A stretch of DNA of 64,000 nt. Source: Calliopsis andreniformis (taxonomy: Eukaryota > Arthropoda > Insecta > Hymenoptera > Andrenidae). Shown piece after piece: positions 38,742 to 52,760 of this stretch. Numbering within the stretch: position 1 is the first letter of the stretch; each line of letters begins with the position of its first letter. The notes under the pieces are model-generated. The model had not been told where the DNA came from. It ran no database searches and saw only the letters and a list, made by a program, of their open reading frames with translations. The stretch is taken from contig NW_027480422.1 in the NCBI RefSeq assembly GCF_051401765.1, forward strand, positions 20,850,001 to 20,914,000, written 5' to 3'. The position numbers and the translations under genes were made by a program.

Positions 38742-41700
38742 TCATTTCTACGTTCCGGGCAACCTAGGTTTCACTCTTGGGCGTTGCTCCACCACACTGA
38801 ATAGCTACGGCCTTAGAAGTCAACTCCAGAAGCATAAAATACAATATAAATACAACAGCTTTTCCATCGTATAAAATGAATGATTGCAAACAGTGTGAAA
38901 GTTATGGTCATTTCTACGTTCCGGGCAACCTAGGCTTAACTCCAGGGCGTTGCTCCACCAGATCGAATAGTTAGGTACTTTGATTACAACGCCAGAAACA
39001 TAAAATACAATAAAAATGCAACAGTTTTTCCATAGTATAACAGGAGTAATTGCAACCAGTGTGAAAGTACAGGTCATTTCTACGTTCCGGGCAACCTGGG
39101 CTTCGCTCTATGGCCTTGCTCCACCAGATCGAATAGCTAGGGACTTAGGAGTCAACGCCAGAGGCATAAAATACAACATAGGTACAACAGTTTTACCATC
39201 GTATAAAATGAATAATCGCAAACAGTGTGAAGATAATGGTCATTTCTACGTTCCGGGCAACCTAGGCTTCACTCTAGGGCTTTGCTCCACCAGATCGAAT
39301 AGCTAGGGCCTAAGAAGTCAACGCCAGAAGCATAATATACAATATAAATACAACAGTTTTTCCCTTGTATAACAGGAATAATTGCGACCAGTGTGAAGGC
39401 TATGGTCATTTCTACGTTCCGGGCAAGCTAGGCTTCACTGTAGGGCGATACTCCACCACATCGAATAGTTAGGGCGTTAGAAGTCAATGCCAGAAGCATA
39501 AAATACAATATAAATACAACAGTTTCTCCACTGTATAATATGAATAATTGCAAACAGTGTGGAAGTAATGGCCATTTCTGCGTTCCCGGCAACCTAGGTT
39601 TCACTCTTGGGCGTTGTTCCACCACACCGAATAGCTACGGCCTTAGAAGTCTACTCCAGAAACATAAAATACAGTATAAATACAACAGCTTTTCCATCGT
39701 ATAATATGAATGATTGCAAACAGTGTGAAAGTTATGGTCATTTCTACGTTCCGGGCAACCTAGGCTTAAGTCCAGGGCGTTGCTCCTCCAGATCGAATAG
39801 ATAGGGACTTTGAATACGACGCCAGAAGTATAAAATACAATAAAAATGCAACAGTTTTTCCATCGTATAACAGGAAAGCTGCAACCAGAGTGAAAGTACT
39901 GGTCATTTCTATGTTCCGGGTAACCTAGGCTTCACTCTAGGGCGTAACTCCACCAGATCGAATAGCTATGGACTTAGAATTCAACACCAGAAGAATAAAA
40001 TACAACATAAGTACCACAGTTTTTCCATCGTATAAAATGTATAATTGCAAGCAGTGTGAAGGTAACGGTCATTTCTACGTTCCGGGCAACCTAGGCTTCA
40101 CTCTAGAGCGTCGCTGCACCAGATCGAATAGTTAGGGACTTTGAGTACAACGCCTGGAGCATAAAATACAATAAAAATGCAACAGTTTTTCCATCGTCTA
40201 ACTGCAAAGCTGCAACCAGTGTGAAAGCACTGGTCATTTCTATGTTCCGCGTAACCTAGCCTTCACTCTAGAGCATCGGTCCACCAGATCGAATAGCTAG
40301 GGACTTAGAATTCAGCGCCAGAGGCATAAAATACAACATAGGTACAACAGTTTTACCATCGTATAAAATGAATAATCGCAAACAGTGTGAAGATAATGGT
40401 CATTTCTACGTTCCGGGCAACCTAGGCTTCTCTCTAGGGCGATGCTCCACCAGATCGAATAGTTAGGGCCTTAGATGTCAACGCCCGCAGCATAAAATAC
40501 AATATAAATACAACAGCTTTTCCATCGTATATAATGTATATTTGCAAAGAATGTGAAAGCAAAGGTCGTTTCTACGTTCCGGGCAACCTAGGCTTAACTG
40601 TAGGGCGTTGCTCCACCAGATCGAATAGTTAGGGCCTTAGAAGTCAATGCCAGAAGCATAAAATACAATATAAATACAACAGTTTTTCCACTGTATAATA
40701 TGAATAATTGTAAACAGTGTGGATGTATTAGTCATTTCTGCGTTCCGGGCAACCTAGGCTTCACTCTAGGGCGTTGCTCCACCAGATCGAATAGCCACGG
40801 ACATAGAATTCAACGCCAGAAGAATAAAACACAACATAAGAACAACAGTTTTACCATCGTATAAAATGAATAATCGCAAACAGTGTGAAGGTAATGGTCA
40901 TTTCTACGTTCCGGGCAACCTAGGCTTCGCTCTAGGTCCCTGCACCACCAGATCGAATAGCTAGGGACTTAGAAGTCAGCGCCGGTAGCATAAAATACAA
41001 TAAAAATGCAACAGTTTTTCCATCGTATAACAGGAATAACTGCAACCAGTGTGAAAGTACTGGTCTTTTCTACGTTCCGGGGAACCTAGGCTTCACTCTA
41101 GGGCGTTGCTCCACCAGATCGAATAGCTAGGGACTTAGAATTCAACGCCAGTAGAATAAAATACAACATAAGTACAACAGTTTTATCATCGTATAAAATG
41201 AACAATCGCAAACAGTGTGAAGGTAATGGTCATTTTTACGTTCCGGGCAACCTAGGCTTCACTCTAGGGCGTTGCTCCACCAGATCGAATAGCTAGGGCC
41301 TATGAAGTCAACGCCAGAAGCATAATATACTATATAAATACAACAGCTTTTCCATCGTATAATATGAATGATTGCAAACAGTGTGAAAGTTATGGTCATT
41401 TATACGTTCCGGGCAACCTAGGCTTAACTCCAGGGCGTTGCTCCACAAGATCGAATAGATAGGGACTTTGTATACGACGCCAGAAGCATAAAATACAATA
41501 AAAATGCAACAGTTTTTCCATCGTATAACAGGAAAGCTGCAACCAGTGTGAAAGTACTGGTCATTTCTATGTTCCGGGTAACCTAGGCTTCACTCTAGGG
41601 CGTAGCTCCACCAGATCGAATAGCTATGGACTTAGAATTCAACGCCAGAAGCATAAAATACAAAATAAAAACAACAGTTTTTCCATTGTATAAAACGAAT

Positions 41701-44700
41701 AATTGCAACCAGTGTAAAAGTTATGGTCATTTCTACGTTCAGGGCAACCTAGGCTTAACTCCAGGGCGTTGCTCCACCAGATCGATTAGTTAGGGACTTT
41801 GAGTACAACGCCAGAAGCATAAAATACAATAAAAATGCAACTGCTTTTCCATCGTATAACAGGAAAGCTGCCACCAGTATGAAAGTACTGGTCGTTTCTA
41901 TGTTCCGTGTAACCTAGGCTTCACTCTAGGGCGTTGTTCCACCAGATCGAATAGCTAGGGACTTAGAATTCAGCGCCAGAAGAATAAAATACAACATATG
42001 TACAATAGTTTTTCCATCGTATAAAATGTATATTCGCAAACAGTGTGAAAGTAATGGTCATTTCTACGTTCCTGACAACCTAGGTTTCACTCTCGGGCGT
42101 TGCTCCACCACACCGAATAGCTACGGCCTTAGAAGTCAACTCCAGAAGCATAAAATACAATATAAATGCAACAGCTTTTCCACCGTATAAAACGAATGAT
42201 TGCAAACAGTGTGAAAGTTATGGTCATTTCTACGTTCCGGGCACCTAGGCTTAACTGTAGGGCGTTGCTCCACCAGATAGCATAGCTAGGAACTTAGAAT
42301 TTAACGCCAGAAGCATAAAATACAATAAAAATGCAACAGTTTTTCCATAGTATAACAGGAGTAATTGCAAGCAGTGTGAAAGTACAGGTCATTTCTACGT
42401 TCCGGGCAACCTAGGCTTCGCTCTAGGGCCTTGCTCCACCAGATCGAATAGCTAGGGACTTAGAAGTCAACGACAGAGGCATAAAATACAATAAAAATGC
42501 AACAGTTTTTCCATCGTATAACAGGAATAACTGCAGCCAGTGTGAAAGTACTGGTCATTCCTATGTTCCCGGTAACCTTGGCTTCACTCTACGGCCTTGC
42601 ACCACCAGATCGAATAGCTAGGGACTTAGAAGTCAACGCCAGAAGCATAAAATACATTAAAAATACAACAGTTTTTCCATCGTATAAAAGGAATAATTGC
42701 AACCAGTGTGAAAGTAATGGTCATTTCTACGTTCCGGGCAACCTAGGTTTCACTCTTGGGCGTTGCTCCACCACACTGAATAGCTACGGCCTTAGAAGTC
42801 AACTCCAGAAGCATAAAATACAATATAAATACAACAGCTTTTCCATCGTATAAAATGAATGATTGCAAACAGTGTGAAAGTTATGGTCATTTCTACGTTC
42901 CGGGCAACCTAGGCTTAACTCCAGGGCGTTGCTCCACCAGATCGAATAGTTAGGTACTTTGATTACAACGCCAGAAACATAAAATACAATAAAAATGCAA
43001 CAGTTTTTCCATAGTATAACAGGAGTAATTGCAACCAGTGTGAAAGTACAGGTCATTTCTACGTTCCGGGCAACCTGGGCTTCGCTCTATGGCCTTGCTC
43101 CACCAGATCGAATAGCTAGGGACTTAGGAGTCAACGCCAGAGGCATAAAATACAACATAGGTACAACAGTTTTACCATCGTATAAAATGAATAATCGCAA
43201 ACAGTGTGAAGATAATGGTCATTTCTACGTTCCGGGCAACCTAGGCTTAAGTCCAGGGCGTTGCTCCTCCAGATCGAATAGATAGGGACTTTGAATACGA
43301 CGCCAAAGTATAAAATACAATAAAAATGCAACAGTTTTTCCATCGTATAACAGGAAAGCTGCAACCAGTGTGAAAGTACTGGTCATTTCTATGTTCCGGG
43401 TAACCTAGGCTTCACTCTAGGGCGTAACTCCACCAGATCGAATAGCTATGGACTTAGAATTCAACACCAGAAGAATAAAATACAACATAAGTACCACAGT
43501 TTTTCCATCGTATAAAATGTATAATTGCAAGCAGTGTGAAGGTAACGGTCATTTCTACGTTCCGGGCAACCTAGGCTTCACTCTAGAGCGTCGCTGCACC
43601 AGATCGAATAGTTAGGGACTTTGAGTACAACGCCTGAAGCATAAAATACAATAAAAATGCAACAGTTTTTCCATCGTCTAACTGCAAAGCTGCAACCAGT
43701 GTGAAAGCACTGGTCATTTCTATGTTCCGCGTAACCTAGCCTTCACTCTAGAGCATCGGTCCACCAGATCGAGTAGCTAGGGACTTAGAATTCAGCGCCA
43801 GAGGCATAAAATACAACATAGGTACAACAGTTTTACCATCGTATAAAATGAATAATCGCAAACAGTGCGAAGATAATGGTCATTTCCACGTTCCGGGCAA
43901 CCTAGGCTTCTCTCTAGGGCGATGCTCCACCAGATCGAATAGTTAGGGCCTTAGATGTCAACGCCCGCAGCATAAAATACAATATAAATACAACAGCTTT
44001 TCCATCGTATATAATGTATATTTGCAAAGAATGTGAAAGCAAAGGTCGTTTCTACGTTCCGGGGCAACCTAGGCTTAACTGTAGGGCGTTGCTCCTCCAG
44101 ATCGAATAGTTAGGGCCTTAGAAGTCAATGCCAGAAGCATAAAATACAATATAAATACAACAGTTTTTCCACTGTATAATATGAATAATTGTAAACAGTG
44201 TGGATGTATTAGTCATTTCTGCGTTCCGGGCAACCTAGGCTTCACTCTAGGGCGTTGCTCCACCAGATCGAATAGCCACGGACATAGAATTCAACGCCAG
44301 AAGAATAAAACACAACATAAGAACAACAGTTTTACCATCGTATAAAATGAATAATCGCAAACAGTGTGAAGGTAATGGTCATTTCTACGTTCCGGGCAAC
44401 CTAGGCTTCGCTCTAGGGCGTTGCTCCACCAGATCGAATAGCTAGGGCCTATGAAGTCAACGCCAGAAGCATAATATACAATATAAATACAACAGCTTTT
44501 CCATCGTATAATATGAATGATTGCAAACAGTGTGAAAGTTATGGTCATTTATACGTTCCGGGCAACCTAGGCTTAACTCCAGGGCGTTGCTCCACAAGAT
44601 CGAATAGATAGGGACTTTGTATACGACGCCAGAAGCATAAAATACAATAAAAATGCAACAGTTTTTCCATCGTATAACAGGAAAGCTGCAACCAGTGTGA

Positions 44701-45067
44701 AAGTACTGGTCATTTCTATGTTCCGGGTAACCTAGGCTTCACTCTAGGGCGTAGCTCCACCAGATCGAATAGCTATGGACTTAGAATTCAACGCCAGAAG
44801 AATAAAATACAATATAAGTACCACAGTTTTTCCATTGTATAGAATGCATAATTGCAAGCAGTGTGAAGGTAATGGTCATTTCTACGTTCCGGGCAACCTA
44901 GGCTTCACTCTAGAGCGTTGCTGCACCAAATCGAATAGTTAGGACCTTAGATGTCAACGCCTGAAGCATAAAATACAATAAAAATGCAACAGTTTTTCCA
45001 TCGTATACCTGGAAAGCTGCAACCAGTGTGAAAGCACTAGTCATTTCTATGTTCCGGGTAACCTAGT
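38742..45067. repeat. Class B satellite block, third
   Basis: About 38 monomers assembled almost entirely from segments with near-copies elsewhere. 38742-39837 matches 11540-12635. 40608-41620 matches 31820-32830. 42071-43246 matches 10890-12065. 43246-44415 matches 39765-40934. 44415-44800 matches 41266-41650. About 44795-45060 matches 13618-13885. The edge near 45067 joins GGGTAACCTAG to an A-type GTTGTTCCCCCAG monomer. The order of segments differs from that in the other B blocks, so several exchanges or insertions have shuffled them. Confidence 0.72.
43246..44800. repeat. Segmental copy of 39765-41650 with a 332 bp deletion
   Basis: The copy begins at CTTAAGTCCAGG (39765 and 43246, offset 3481) and runs in register. 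It shares GACTTAGAATTCAACACC, CGTCTAACTGC, GGATGTATTAGTC and GCCACGGACATAG. Near 44415 the offset drops from 3481 to 3149, a loss of exactly 332 bp. CTTCGCTCTAGG here is joined directly to the GGGCGTTGCTCCACC of a monomer two further on, skipping the AGGTCCCTGCACC and TCCGGGGAACC monomers. A clean two-monomer deletion. Confidence 0.78.
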
Positions 45068-45339
45068 CTTCACTCTAGGGCGTTGTTCCCCCAGTTCGAA
45101 TAGTTAGGGCCTAAGAAGCCTACGCCAGAAGCATAAAATACAATATAAATACAACAGTTTTTCCATCGCATAACTGGAATAATAGCAACCAGTGTGAAGG
45201 TGATGGTCATTTCTAAGTTCCGGGCAACCGAGGCTTCACTCTGGAGCGTTGCTTCACCAGATCGAATAGCCAGGGCCTTAGAAGTCAAAGCCAGAAGCAC
45301 AAAATAAAATAGAAATACAACAGCTATTCCATCGTATAA

Positions 45340-45970
45340 CAGGAATAATTACAAGCAGTGTGAAAGTAATGGGTATTTCTACGTTCCGTGCAACCTAGGC
45401 TTCACTCTAGGGCGTTGGACCACCAGGTCGAATAGTTAGGGCCTTAGAAAACAACTCCAGACGCATAAAATACAATATAAATAAAACAGTTTTTCCACGG
45501 TATAAAACGAATAATTGCAACCAGTATGAAAATTATGGTCATTTCTACGTTCCGGGCAACCTAGGCTTCACCATAGGGCGTTGCTCCACCAGATCCAATA
45601 CTTAGGACCTAAGAAGTCAACGCCAGAAGCACAAAATAAAATAGAAATACAACAGCGATTACATCGTATAACAGGAATAATTAAAAGCAGTGTGAAAGTA
45701 ATGGGCATTTCTACGTTCCGTGCAACCTAGGCTTCACTCTAGGGCGTTGGACCACCAGGTCGAATAGTTAGGGCCTTAGAAAACAACTCCAGACGCATAA
45801 AATACAATATAAATAAAACAGTTTTTCCACGGTATAAAACGAATAATTGCAACCAGTATGAAAATTATGGTCATTTCTACGTTCCGAGCAACCTAGGCTT
45901 CACAATAGGGCGTTGCTCCACCAGATCCAGTACTTAGGACCTAAGAAGTCACCGCCAGAAGCATAAAATA
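45340..45970. repeat. Dimeric tandem duplication (332 bp)
   Basis: The phrase CACCAGGTCGAATAG is at 45421 and 45753, 332 bp apart, within two near-identical two-monomer stretches (AGCAGTGTGAAAGTAATGGG, CCACGGTATAAAACG, TTCACCATAGGG or TTCACAATAGGG, AATACTTAGGACC or AGTACTTAGGACC). A third relative lies at about 47490-47820, 11 monomers further on, and a fourth near 37730-38000. Confidence 0.75.
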
Positions 45971-46079
45971 CGAAATAGATACAACAGTTTTTCCATCATA
46001 TAACAGGAATGATTGCAACTAGTGTGAAAGTGATGGTCATTTCTACGTTCCGGGCAACCTAGGCTTCACTCTAGAGCGT

Positions 46080-47440
46080 TGTTCCTCGAGATCGAATAGC
46101 TAGGGACTAAGAAGTCTACAGCAGAAGCATAAAATACAATATAAATACAACAGTTTTTCCATCGTATAACAGGAATAATTGCAACCAGTGTGAAAGTGAT
46201 GGTCATTTCTACGTTCCGGGCAACCCAGACTTCAGTCTAGGGTGTGGTTCCCCCATATCGAATAGTTAGGGCCTAAGAAGCCTACGCCAAAAGCATAAAA
46301 TACAATATAAATATCACAGTTTTTCCATCGTATAACAGGAATAATTGCAACCAGAGTGAAGGTGATGGTCATTTCTAAGTTCCCGGCAACCTAGGCTTCA
46401 CTCTAGAGCGTTGCTCCACCATATCGAATAGCTAGGGCCTTAGAAGTCAACGCCAGAAGCACAAAATAAAATAAAAGTACAACAGTTATTCCTTCGTATA
46501 ACAGGAATAATTACAACCAGTGTGAAAGTAATGGGCATTTCTACGTTCCGTGCAACCTAGAGTTCACTCTAGGGCGTTGCTCCACCAGGTCGAATAGTTG
46601 GGGCCTTAGAAAACAACTCCAGGCGCATAAAATACAATAAAAATACGACAGTTTTACCATCGTATAACTGGCACAGTTGCAACCAGTGTGAAAGATATGG
46701 TCATTTCTACGTTTCGGGTAACCTAGGCTTCACCCTAGGGCGGTGTTCACCAGATCCAATAGTCAGGACATAAGAAGTCAACGCCAGACGTATAAAATAC
46801 AAAATAGATACAACAGCTTTTCCATCATATAACAGGAATAATTGCAACCAGTGTGAAAGTGATGGTCATTTCTACCTTCCGGGCAACCTAGGCTTCAGTC
46901 TAGGGCGTTGTTCCCCCAGATAGAATAGTTAGGGCCTAAGAAGCCTACGCCAGAAGCATAAAATACTATATAAATACAACAGTTATTCCATCGTATAACG
47001 GGAATAATAGCAACCAGTGCGAAAGTGATGGTCATTTCTACATTCCGGGCAACCTAGGCTCCACTCTTGGGCGTTGCTCCACCAGATCGAATAGTTAGGG
47101 CCTAAGAAGTCAACGCCAGAAGCATATAAATACGATATATGTACCACAGTTTTTCCATCTTATAAAACGAATAATTGAAACCAGTGTGAAAGCAATGGCC
47201 ATTTCTACGTTCCGGGGATCCTAGACTTAACTCCGAGGCATTGCACCACCAGATCCAAATATAGGGCCTTAGAAGTCAACGCCAGAAGCATAGAGTACAA
47301 CAACAATCCAACAGTTTCTTCATTGTATAACAGGAACAATAGCGACCAGTGCGAAGGTAATGGTCATTTCTACGTTCCGGGCAACCTAGGCTTCACCCTA
47401 GGGCGTTGCTCCAGCAGATCGAATAGCTACGGCCTTAGAA
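46080..47440. repeat. Segment with a relative at 53540-54730
   Basis: Shared variants are GGTGATGGTCATTTCTAAG, GGGGCCTTAGAAAACAACTC with AATACGACAG, the CACAGTTGCAACCAG monomer, CATATAAATACGATATATG (47124 and 54428, an exact 44-monomer offset of 7304 bp), ACTCCGAGGCATTGCACC and CAACAGTTTCTTCATTG. The registers differ along its length, so one of the two has gained or lost whole monomers since they separated. Confidence 0.65.
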
Positions 47441-48589
47441 GTCAACGCCAGAAGCATAAAATAATATAAAAATACAACAGTTGTTCCATCGTATAACAGG
47501 AATAATTACAAGCAGTGTGAAAGTAATGGGCATTTCTACGTTCCGTGCAACCTAGGCTTCACTCTAGGGCGTTGGACCACCAGGTCGAATAGTTAGGGCC
47601 TTGGAAAACAACTCCAGACGCATAAAATACAATATAAATAAAACAGTTTTTCCACGGTATAAAACGAATAATTGCAACCAGTATGAAAATTATGGTCATT
47701 TCTACGTTCCGGGCAACCTAGGCTTCACCATAGGGCGTTGCTCCACCAGATCCAGTACTTAGGACCTAAGAAGTCAACGCCAGAAGCATAAAATACAAAA
47801 TAGATACAACAGTTTTTCCATCATATAACAGGAATGATTGCAACTAGTGTGAAAGTGATGGTCATTTCTACGTTCCGGGCAACCTAGGCTTCACTCTAGA
47901 GCGTTGTTCCTCCAGATCGAATAGCTAGGGCCTAAGAAGTCTACAGCAGAAGCATAAAATACAAAATAGATACAACAGTTTTTCCATCATATAACAGGAA
48001 TAATTGCAACTAGTGTGAAAGTGATGGTCATTTCTACGTTCCGGGCAACCTAGGCTTCACTCTAGAGCGTTGTTCCTCCAGACCCAATAGCTAGGGCCTA
48101 AGAAGTCTACAGCAGAAGCATAAAATACAATATAAATACAACAGTATTTCCATCGTATAACAGGAATAATTGCAACCAGTGTGAAAGTGATGGTCATTTC
48201 TACGTTCCGGGCAACCTAGGCTTCAGTCTAGGGCGTTGCTCCACCAGATCGAATATTTAGGGCCTAAGAAGTCAACGCCAGAAGCATATAGATACGATAT
48301 ATGTACCACAGTTTTTCCATCTTATAAAACGATTAATTGAAACCAGTGTGAAAGCAATGGCCATTTCTACGTTCCGGGGATCCTAGACTTAACTCTAGGG
48401 CGTTGCTCCACCAGATCGAATAGCTAGGGATTTAGAAGTCAACGCCAGAAGCACAAAATAAAATAAAAATACAACAGTTATTCCATTGTATAACAGGAAT
48501 AATTACAACCAGTGTGAAAGTAACGGGCATTTCTAAGTTCCGGGCAACCTAGGCTTCACCCTAGGGCGTTGTTCCACCAGATCGAATAG

Positions 48590-49080
48590 TTAGGTCCTAA
48601 TAAGTCAACGCCAGAAGCATAAAATACGATATATGTACAACAGCCTTTCCATCGTATCAAACGAATAAGTGCAACCAGTGTGAAAGCAATGCCCATTTCT
48701 ACGTTCCGGGCATCCTAGACTTAACTCTAGGGCGTTGCTCCACCAGATCGAATAGCTAGGGCTTTAGAAGTCAACGCCCGAAACATAAAATACAATAAAA
48801 ATACAACAGTTTTTCCATCGTATAACGGGAATAATTGCAACAAATGTGAACATGATGGTCATTTCCACGATCCAGGCAACCTAGGCTTCACTCTAGGGTG
48901 TTCCTCCACCAGATCCAATAATTAGGGCCTAAGAAGTCAACGACGGAAGCATAAAATACAATAAAGATACAACAGCGTTTCCATCGTATAACAGGAATAA
49001 TTGCAGCCAGAGTGAAGGTGATGGTCATTTCTACGTTCCGGGCAACCTAGGCTTCACCCTAGGGCGTTGCTCCACCAGAT
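48590..49080. repeat. Segment present three times (also ~55390-55860 and ~59870-60170)
   Basis: The phrase CATGATGGTCATTTCCACG with the following ATCCAGGCAACCTAGG (TTAGG in the last copy) occurs at 48851, 55655 and 59971. The last two are exactly 26 monomers (4316 bp) apart and the first two 41 monomers minus 2 bp. All share the next monomer, with CGACAGAAGC or CGACGGAAGC, ACAACAGCGTTTCC and GCAGCCAGAGTG. Confidence 0.72.
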
Positions 49081-51399
49081 CGAATAGCAAGGGCCTTAGA
49101 AGTCAACGCCAGAAGCACAAAATCAGATAAAAATACAACAGCTATTCCATCGTATAACAGGAATAATTACAACCAGTGTGAAAGTAATGGTCATTTCTAC
49201 GTTCCGGGCAACCTAGGCTTCACTCTACGGCGTTGGTCCACCACAACCAATAGTTAGGGCTTAAGAAGTCTATGCCAGAAGCACCAAATACAAAACAGAT
49301 ACAACAGTTTTTCCCTTCTATAACAGGAATAATTGCAACCAGTGTGCAAGCTATGGTCATTTCTAAGTTCCGGACAACCTAGGCTTCACTCTAGGGCGTT
49401 GGTACACCAGATCCAATAGTTAGGGCCTAAGAAGTCAACGCCAGGAGCACCAAACACAAAATAAACACAACAGTTTTTCCATCGTATAAAACGAATAATT
49501 GCAACCAGTGTGCAAGTAATGGTCATTCCTACGTTCCGAGCCACCTACACTTCACTCTAGGGCGTTGCTCCACCAGATCGAATAGTTAGGGACTAAGAAG
49601 TCAACGCCAGAAGCATAAAATACGATATATGTACAACAGTTACTCCATCGTATAACATGAATAATTGCAACCAGTGTGAAAGTGATGATCATTTCTACGT
49701 TCCGGGCAACCTAGGCTTCACTCTAGGGCGTTGACCCACTAGATCGAATAGTTAGGGCCTTAGAAGTCAATGCCAGATGCATAAAATACAATAAAAATAC
49801 AACAGTTTTTCCATCGTATAACGGGAATAATTGCAACAATTGTGAAAGTGATGGTCATTTCCACGTTTCGGGCAACCTAGGCTTCACTCTAGGGCGTTGG
49901 TCCACCAGATCCAATAGTTAGGGCCTAAGAGGTCAACGACAGAATCATAAAATACAACAAAGATACAACAGCTTTTCCATCGTATAACAGGAATAATTGC
50001 ATACAGAGTGAAGGTGATGGTCATTTCTACGTTCCGGGCAACCTAGGCTTCACCCTAGGGCGTTGCTCCACAAGATCGAATAGCTAGGGCCTTAGAAGTC
50101 AACGCCAGAAGCATAAAATAAAATAATAATAGAGCAGTTATTCCATCGTATAACAGGAATAATTACAACCAGTCTGAAAGATATGGTCATTTCTGCGTTC
50201 CGGGCAACCTAGGCTTCACCCTCGGGGTTTCTCCACCAGATCGAATAGCTAGGGCCTTAGAAGTCAACGCCAGAAGCATAAAATAAAATGAAAATAGAGC
50301 AGTTATTCCATCGTATAACAGGAATAATTACAACCAGTGTGAAAGAAATGGGCATTTCTACGTTCCGTGCAACCTAGACTTCACTCTAGGGCGTTGCTCC
50401 ACCAGGTCGAATAGTTGGGGCCTTAGAAAACAACTGCAGACGAATAAAATACAATAAAAATACAACAGTTTTACCATCGTATAACGGGCATAATTGCAAC
50501 CAGTGTAAAATATATGGTCATTACTACGTTCCGGGCAACCTAGGCTTCACTGTAGGGCGTTGGTCCACCACAACCAATAGTTAGGGCTTAAGAAGTCAAT
50601 GCCAGAAGCACCAAATACAAAATAAATACAACAGTTTTTCCCTTCTATAACAGGAATAATTGCAACCAGTGTGAAAGCTATGGTCATTTCTACGTTCCGG
50701 GCAACCTAGGCTTCACTCTAGGGCGTTGGTACACCAGATCTAATAGTTAGGGCCTAAGAAGTCAACGCCAGGAGCACCAAATACAAAATAAATACAACAG
50801 TTTTTCCCTTCTATAACAGGAATAATTGCAACCAGTGTGAAAGTGATGATCATTTCTACCTTTCGGGCAACCTAGGCTTCACTCTAGGCCGTTGTACCAC
50901 AAGGTCGAATAGTTAGGGCCTTAGAAAACAACTCCAGACGCATAAAACACAATATAAATAAAACAGTTTTTCCACGGTATAAAACGAATAATTGCAACCA
51001 GTATGAAAATTATGGTCATTTCTACGTTCCGGGCATCCTAGGCTTCACTCTAGGCCGTTGCTCCACCACATCGAATAGCTATGGCATTAGATGTCAACGC
51101 CAGAAGCATTAAATACAATATAAATACAACAGCTTTTCCACCGTATAACAGGAATAATTGCAAACAGTGGGAAATATATGGTCATTTCTACGTTCCTGGC
51201 AACCTAGGCTTCACTCTAGAGTGTTGCTCCAACACATCGAATAGCTACGGCCTTAGAAGTCAACGCCAGAAGCATAAAATACAATATAAATACAATAGTT
51301 TTTCCATCGTATAAAACGAATAATTGCAACCAGTATGAAAGTTATGGTCATTTCTACGTTCCGGGCAACCTAGGCTTCACCCTCGGGCGTTGTTCCACC

Positions 51400-52080
51400 A
51401 GTTCGAATAGTTAGGTCCTAATAAGTCAACGCCAGAAGCATAAAATACGATATATGTACAACAGCCTTTCCATTGTATCAAACGAATAAGTGCAACCAGT
51501 GTGAAAGCAATGGCCATTTCTACGTTCCGGGCATCGTAGACTTAACTGTAGGGCGTTGCTCCACCAGATCGAATAGCTACGGCCCTGGAAGTAGACGCCC
51601 GAAGCATAAAATACAATAAAAATAGAACAGTTTTTCATTCGTATAACAGGAATAATAGCAACCAGAGTGAAGGTGATGGTCACTTCTAAGTTCCGGGCAA
51701 CCTAGGCTTCACTCTAGAGCGTTGCACCACCAGATCGAATAGCTAGGGCCTTAGAAGTCAACGCCAGAGGCATAAAATAAAATATAAATACAATAGTTAT
51801 TCCATCGTATAACAGGAATAATTACAACCAGTGTGAAAGTAATGTGCATTTCTACGTTCCGTGCAACCTAGGCTTCACTCTAGGGCGTTGGTCCACCAGG
51901 TCGAATAGTTAGGGCCTGAGAAAACAACTCCAGACGCATAAAACGCAATAAAAATACAACAGTTTTTCCATCGTATGAAAAGAATAATTGCAACCAGTGT
52001 GAAAGTAATGGTCATTTCTACGTTCCGGGCATCCTAGGCTTCACTCTAGGCCGTTGCTCCACCACATCGAATAGCTATGG
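51400..52080. repeat. Segment related to 55880-56560 and to HOR m15-m1
   Basis: The phrase GGGCCTGAGAAAACAACTCC and the following ACGCAATAAAAATACAACAG and GTATGAAAAGAATAATTGC occur here and near 56395 (offset 4481, 27 monomers minus 1). The same succession (CGATATATGTACAACAGCC, CTAGACTTAACT, GGCCTGAGAAAAC, GTATGAAAAGAATAATT) forms m15, m16 and m1 of the 16-mer unit at 15.8-18.4 kb. These are therefore diverged outgroup copies of part of the young unit. Confidence 0.68.
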
Positions 52081-52199
52081 CATTAGAAGTCAACGCCAGA
52101 AGCATTAAATACAATATAAATACAACAGCTCTTCCACCGTATAACAGGAGTAATTGCAAACAGTGTGAAAGAAATGGGCATTTCTACGTTCCGTGCAAC

Positions 52200-52760
52200 C
52201 TAGGCTTCACTCTAGAGCGCTGCTTCACCAGATCGAATAGCTACGGCCTTAGAAGTCAACGCCAGAAGCATAAAATAATATAAATATACAACAGTTGTTC
52301 AATCGTATAACAGGAATAATTACAACCAGTGTGAAAGTAATGGTCATTTCTGCGTTCCGGGCCCCATAGACTTCACTCTTGGACGTTGCCTCACCAGATC
52401 GAATAGCTAGGACCTTGGAAGTCAAAGCCAGACGCAGAAAATACAATATAAATAAAACAGTTTTTCCACGGTATAAAACGAATAATTGCAACCAGTATGA
52501 AAATTATGGTCATCTCTACGTTCCGGGCAACCTAGGCTTCACCATAGGGCGTTGCTCCACCAGATCCAATACTTAGGACCTAAGAAGTCAACGCCAGAAG
52601 CATAAAATACAAAATAGATACAACAGTTTTTCCATCATATAACAGGAATAATTGCAACCAGTGTGAAAGTGATGGTCATTTCTACGTTCCGGCAAACCTA
52701 GGCTTCAGTCTAGGGCGTGGTTCCCCCATATCGAATAGTTAGGGCCTAAGAAGCCTACGC
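52200..52760. repeat. Segmental copy of 54855-55415 (offset 2655)
   Basis: Two stretches of about 560 bp share AGCGCTGCTTCACC, ACAACAGTTGTTCAATCG, CCGGGCCCCATAG, CTCTTGGACGTTGCC, AAAGCCAGACGCAG, CCACGGTATAAAACG and CATCTCTACG at a constant offset of 2655 bp, that is 16 monomers minus 1. The spacing equals that of the 16-mer unit at 15.8 kb, although the sequence is different; this may be coincidence. Confidence 0.75.

Noticed and set aside
42497..42853. Longest open frames (up to 118 codons) as possible genes
   Set aside because: Every open frame is built of the same satellite monomer, recurs wherever the same monomers recur on either strand, and shifts frame every 166 bp. There is no start context, codon bias or conserved length. 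They are repeat shadows.
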